Of a stretch of DNA of 18,638 bases, positions 15,620 through 18,638 are shown in pieces. Within the stretch, counting starts at the first letter, position 1. Each line of letters begins with the position of its first letter. A model generated the notes under the pieces. The model was not told the origin of the DNA and did no database searches. It saw only the letters and a list, made by a program, of their open reading frames with translations. The translations under genes were made by a program, and so were the position numbers. This stretch comes from Clostridiales bacterium (GTDB lineage: Bacteria > Bacillota > Clostridia > Peptostreptococcales > BM714), in NCBI GenBank assembly GCA_002869095.1, contig PKTO01000168.1:1-18638 (forward strand), in the 5' to 3' direction.

Positions 15620-16881
15620 TTTTTGCCCTCCTGTCCTTTTCTTATTATGCAATCGTCGATTGAGGCCTCTCCGCGTACAATATCTTCCGCCAAAGCTCTG
15701 CAGCTTGGAGCTCCACATGTACCGCAGTCTATTCCAGGCAACTGCTTGTATATCTGTTCAATCATATCCATCTTGTTTATTGCCACACGTATGTCGGAAT
15801 CCAATTTCATCACGTTTTTCGGCTTTATTTCATCAACCCAATCTTCCATTTCGGCGTTGATTTTTTCTATGGCTCTTTCCCTGTCAATCGCCTCGAACTG
15901 CTTCTCTCCTATCTCTTCGGAAATTCTTCTTATTCTCGCTTTTGCGATAAACGAATTCTCCATTGTGAGGGGGCCTCCAATGCACCCGTTCACACATGCG
16001 TATCCCTCGAAAAAATCAACATCGTTGAGCTTTCCAAGTTCCATTCCCTCCAATACTTCAATCACGTTTTCCACGCCGTCCACAGCAAGATAATTTTTGG
16101 CTTTTATGCTGAAACTCTGCCCGTTTGCTTTTGCCCACCCTATTCCGACGCTTGACGAGTTCTGCACCTGTTTTCTTATCTCTACATCGGGATAGATCTT
16201 CAAAATCTTGGAATAAACCGATTCTATTGAAATGGCTCTGTCGACATATGACTTCTTTATTCCAACCGGGTTCTTGATGCTTGTTATCTTCGCAGGACAT
16301 TCCGTTATGTAAAATGTCCCTATTTCATCAATCGGGATGCCGGTTTTTTCCATAGCTTCTTTTTTTGCGAATCTTGCAGCGATTTCCATCGGCGTCTCGA
16401 GTTTTATTATCCTGTCTATCAGAGACGGAAACCTTATTTGAATAAGTCTTATTATGGCAGGACAGAGTGTCGAAATAAGGGGCCCTTCTTTCTCCTTGTT
16501 TTCCAACCTGTCCTTCAAGGCTATCGAAAGATAGTCAGCCGCCTTTGCGACATCATATACTTCATCGAAGCCAAGATCGTAAAAAGAGTTGAATATCTTG
16601 TTTATTTTCTTGCTCAAATGAAATTGACCATAAATCGGAATGGACACCAGAGCTATATTGTATTTGTATTTTTTCATGTCGGACAATTCATCCGTCAATG
16701 CCCTTTTCGCATGATACGGGCATACCCTTATGCACTCTCCACAGTCAATGCAGCGTTCATTGATTATTTCAGCTTTTCCGTTGCGAAGGCGTATAGCCTC
16801 GGTCGGACATCTTTTCAAGCAATTAGTGCATCCGTTGCACTTTGTTATATCCAAATTGACTGAATGCCAATAATTTTCCAT
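15616..16881 (-). CDS. Divergent [FeFe]-hydrogenase-like iron-sulfur protein (putative sensory type)
   Basis: The product has 421 residues. Two ferredoxin motifs come first (Cys15/18/21/25 and Cys44/47/50/54). A shortened hydrogenase large-subunit domain follows: STLCPA (Cys140), TECPAKI (Cys195, Lys198) and YACVNGCIGG (Cys296, Cys300). A C-terminal Fe-S domain (Cys386, Cys389, Cys394, Cys411) is of the kind found in RnfB and the corrinoid protein gamma subunit. The 55-residue gap between Cys140 and Cys195 equals that between Cys300 and Cys355 of Clostridium pasteurianum CpI, so all four H-cluster ligands seem present. The proton-shuttle Cys299 is Leu139 here; Met353, Glu361 and Met497 are also replaced (Thr193, Ser201, Tyr294). 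This fits the poorly studied sensory-type (group C/D) [FeFe] proteins. The ATG at 16881 has GGAGGG six nt upstream, which favours it over the TTG one codon earlier. Confidence 0.88.
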   Translation of the reverse strand: MENYWHSVNLDITKCNGCTNCLKRCPTEAIRLRNGKAEIINERCIDCGECIRVCPYHAKRALTDELSDMKKYKYNIALVSIPIYGQFHLSKKINKIFNSFYDLGFDEVYDVAKAADYLSIALKDRLENKEKEGPLISTLCPAIIRLIQIRFPSLIDRIIKLETPMEIAARFAKKEAMEKTGIPIDEIGTFYITECPAKITSIKNPVGIKKSYVDRAISIESVYSKILKIYPDVEIRKQVQNSSSVGIGWAKANGQSFSIKAKNYLAVDGVENVIEVLEGMELGKLNDVDFFEGYACVNGCIGGPLTMENSFIAKARIRRISEEIGEKQFEAIDRERAIEKINAEMEDWVDEIKPKNVMKLDSDIRVAINKMDMIEQIYKQLPGIDCGTCGAPSCRALAEDIVRGEASIDDCIIRKGQEGKK

Positions 16882-16894
16882 CAAATTCCCTCCA

Positions 16895-17326
16895 TCAAAT
16901 ATTAAAAATCATTTCCACTCTTGTTTCCGCTCCCTTGGAAGATTCAATACTGAATTGGTCACTTGTTCTTTTCATGTTCGGCAATCCCATGCCTGCGCCA
17001 AAGCCCATTTCCCGCGCTTCGTTGGAGGCTGTGGAAAATCCTTTTGTCATGGCTTTTTCAAGATTTTCGATTCCATTTCCCTTGTCATGTGCTATTACAG
17101 TTATTTTATCGTGCGATATTTCTGTGGTTATTTTGCCTCCTTCGGAATGAATCACTATGTTTATTTCCGACTCGTAGGCTGCAATCGCAACCCTTCTTAC
17201 AACCTTTGCGTCTATTCCTATTTGGTTCAAAACCTTCTTGATGTTGCTTGATGCAAGCCCCGCCTTTGAAAACTCTTCTTTTCCCACTTCATATTCAAGC
17301 TTTATTGTTTTTTCCGATTCAGCCAT
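16895..17326 (-). CDS. GHKL anti-sigma-factor/serine-kinase-like ATPase
   Basis: The product is a 143-residue small HATPase_c protein of the RsbW/SpoIIAB type. The N-box AAYESEINIVIHSEGG keeps the Glu52 and Asn56 pair that corresponds to the catalytic base and Mg ligand of SpoIIAB. HDKGNGIENL at about 80-89 is the G1 box and GFGAGMGLPNMKR at about 108-120 is the G2 ATP lid. It could be an active Ser/Thr kinase or an ATP-dependent binding partner. No anti-anti-sigma (STAS) protein or sigma factor lies nearby, so a classical partner-switch is not evident. The ATG at 17326 has AGGGG 9 nt upstream and starts 4 nt after the DRTGG stop. The gene ends 13 nt before the hydrogenase-like start. Confidence 0.88.
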   Translation of the reverse strand: MAESEKTIKLEYEVGKEEFSKAGLASSNIKKVLNQIGIDAKVVRRVAIAAYESEINIVIHSEGGKITTEISHDKITVIAHDKGNGIENLEKAMTKGFSTASNEAREMGFGAGMGLPNMKRTSDQFSIESSKGAETRVEMIFNI

Positions 17327-17330
17327 ATGT

Positions 17331-17687
17331 TTATTCCCCTTCTATTTCGATTGCGCCAAGTCCACTCTTGTAAAGCAAACCGCTTGCTTCGAACAAAGTA
17401 TGTCTGACTCCCATTAAAACCATTTTCTTTTCTTTCGCCAATCTGCATACATCTTCATTTGGCCTTTTACCCCTTACAAATACAATGTTCGACAAATCGA
17501 GCATTTCAGCGGTTCTGATGACCTGCAAATTTGTGAGGCCAGTCAAAAGGAGCACCTTGTCATCGACAAAAGCCAATACGTCACTCATCAAATCACATGA
17601 AAAGGCCGCCTTGACTTCCCTGCCCATGTATTCCTCTCCTGCCAATATTTCAGCGTCAAGTATTTCTTTTGCTTCTTTAAGTAACAT
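17331..17687 (-). CDS. DRTGG-domain protein, first copy
   Basis: The product is a 118-residue soluble protein with the DRTGG pattern in AAFSCDLMSDVLAFV, VLLLTGLTNLQVIRTAEML and NIVFVRGKRP. It ends with a short segment, MVLMGVRHTLFEASGLLYKSGL, also seen in relatives encoded beside hydrogenase genes. It has no membrane segment or known catalytic motif and may bind a small ligand or a protein partner. The ATG overlaps the SPOR gene stop by one base (TAATG) and has GGGGG 6 nt upstream. It shares architecture but little sequence with the DRTGG protein at 15287-15619, so the module holds a divergent pair on either side of the hydrogenase-like gene. Confidence 0.82.
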   Translation of the reverse strand: MLLKEAKEILDAEILAGEEYMGREVKAAFSCDLMSDVLAFVDDKVLLLTGLTNLQVIRTAEMLDLSNIVFVRGKRPNEDVCRLAKEKKMVLMGVRHTLFEASGLLYKSGLGAIEIEGE

Positions 17688-18628
17688 TACAATCCCCCTT
17701 CGGCTCTTTCAATTCCATCAAGATAAAGTTTCGATAAATCGTCCATGAATTCTTCGTTTTCGGTTACGGCGGCTTTCCGCAAAACTTCCTCAACTGATTC
17801 ATACCACGCTCCAAGACCCTCAAAGAAAACGCCTTCCGAATCCAGTTCATCAAGCCTTGGCTTCATGCTTTCCAACGCATCCAGATTTACGGATGCAGTT
17901 TCTATAAAATCGTCTCTGGGCAAGTCAGAATTCAGATATCCTACATAATCCGACTGTACATCTCCAATCAACGAAATCGCGCTCTCATAATCCTTCACGC
18001 ATGAAAGAGCTTCTTTCTCTTTTTCCGCTTCATATTGAACTTCTATTGTCTTTTCAATCCTGTATAAAAAAGCATCGTCCGCAATATTTCTTGCGGCATT
18101 CTTGAAATATTCCCCAAGGTCGCCGTCGATGTAAACGGCATTCAAAACCTTGAAATTGTTCTCCTCTAAAATTACTCCTGCCTCATCCTTTTCGTTCAAT
18201 TCACCCAAAAACTTTTCTGCATTTTCCCTCGTTGAGAAACCGCCAAGCTGATAGGCATAAAGATTCAAATTGATTTGTCCGGTCTTCATGCCAGGCTTTA
18301 TATTTTCATTTCCAATGCCGGTTTCCACCTGGTCTTCAATTATTTCTTCCCCGATTTCTTCCTCTTCGATTTCGTCAGGCTTTTTTTCCAACATATCCGA
18401 TATTTCCCTGCCTTGCTCTTCATCGGATCCCGAAGCTTCCGTTACTTCTCCCGAAGGCGAATCCGCATCGGCAGATACGGGTTTATCGTTTCCGGAAAGC
18501 ATGAATTTCACTCCATAAAAACCGACCAGAGCCGAAATTACGCATAAAAACAAAATTGAAAGAATCATTCTTCCAGTTCTGTTTTTTCTGCTTCTTTTGC
18601 TTCTTTTGCTTTTATATCTTTGAGCCAT
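17687..18628 (-). CDS. Membrane-anchored SPOR-domain protein
   Basis: The product has 313 residues. A strongly basic N-terminus with a repeated KRS/RSK motif precedes one membrane helix at about 21-43. A very acidic linker follows at about 50-105 (DEEQGREISDMLEKKPDEIEEEE). A SPOR-like domain begins near 118 with LNLYAYQLGGFSTRENAEKFL and runs to about 190, and a helical C-terminal region completes the protein. SPOR domains bind glycan strands stripped of peptide stems, as in division and sporulation proteins. The layout suggests a cytoplasmic tail with the SPOR domain outside the membrane. The DNA for the basic tail is a short tandem repeat (TTCTTTTGC-type on the plus strand). The ATG at 18628 is preceded by GGA-TGATATT at the window edge, so upstream control cannot be seen. 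Its C-terminal region is not recognised. Confidence 0.82.
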   Translation of the reverse strand: MAQRYKSKRSKRSRKNRTGRMILSILFLCVISALVGFYGVKFMLSGNDKPVSADADSPSGEVTEASGSDEEQGREISDMLEKKPDEIEEEEIGEEIIEDQVETGIGNENIKPGMKTGQINLNLYAYQLGGFSTRENAEKFLGELNEKDEAGVILEENNFKVLNAVYIDGDLGEYFKNAARNIADDAFLYRIEKTIEVQYEAEKEKEALSCVKDYESAISLIGDVQSDYVGYLNSDLPRDDFIETASVNLDALESMKPRLDELDSEGVFFEGLGAWYESVEEVLRKAAVTENEEFMDDLSKLYLDGIERAEGGL

Positions 18629-18638
18629 AATATCATCC

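Noticed and set aside
18585..18612. Short tandem repeat in the plus strand (TTCTTTTGC-type) as a phase-variable tract
   Set aside because: The unit is nine bases, so copy-number change would keep the frame. It encodes the KRS-rich basic tail and is better explained as a coding repeat.

Overview
The window looks like chromosomal DNA from an anaerobic, low- to mid-GC member of the Clostridia (Firmicutes). The evidence is Shine-Dalgarno sites of the GGAGG/GGGG type, frequent TTG/GTG starts, a clostridial six-gene rnf operon with a long multi-cluster RnfB, a DUF4321 gene, a very long PBP2, and maf-radC-mreBCD-PBP2-rodA gene order. All genes lie on the minus strand, so transcription runs from high to low coordinates. 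I see no rRNA, tRNA, CRISPR array, insertion sequence or phage gene. No gap between genes exceeds 300 bases.

Region 1 (18628 to 14017) is a tightly coupled set of seven genes: a SPOR-domain membrane protein, a DRTGG-domain protein, a small GHKL ATPase of the anti-sigma/Ser-kinase type, a divergent [FeFe]-hydrogenase-like iron-sulfur protein, a second DRTGG protein, a PHP-family metal phosphoesterase, and a second GHKL ATPase. The hydrogenase-like protein keeps all four H-cluster cysteines but has lost most residues that serve catalysis in ordinary hydrogenases. With two kinase-like ATPases and a phosphoesterase beside it, it reads as a redox or H2 sensing and signalling module rather than a bulk hydrogenase.

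Region 2 (14016 to 8716) is the rnfCDGEAB operon for the ferredoxin:NAD+ oxidoreductase, an ion-pumping respiratory complex. It has a good sigma-A promoter (TTGACT-17-TACTAT), an 18-bp near-palindrome just upstream that matches the Rex (NADH/NAD+ sensor) operator in 12 of 14 defined positions, an AU-rich leader of about 115 nt with two long T tracts, and a strong intrinsic terminator after rnfB.

Region 3 (8698 to 1) begins with its own promoter (TTGATA-17-TACACT with extended -10). It carries DUF4321, maf, radC, mreB, mreC, mreD, PBP2, rodA and the N-terminal part of a B12-binding radical SAM protein that runs off the left edge. This is the rod-shape and cell-wall elongation operon. The minCDE genes often found between PBP2 and rodA in Clostridia are not there.

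Together the window joins a candidate redox-sensing module, a redox-regulated energy-conserving complex, and the elongasome. The strongest candidate for little-described biology is the hydrogenase-like/GHKL/DRTGG/PHP module. The best regulatory lead is the Rex-like operator at rnf.
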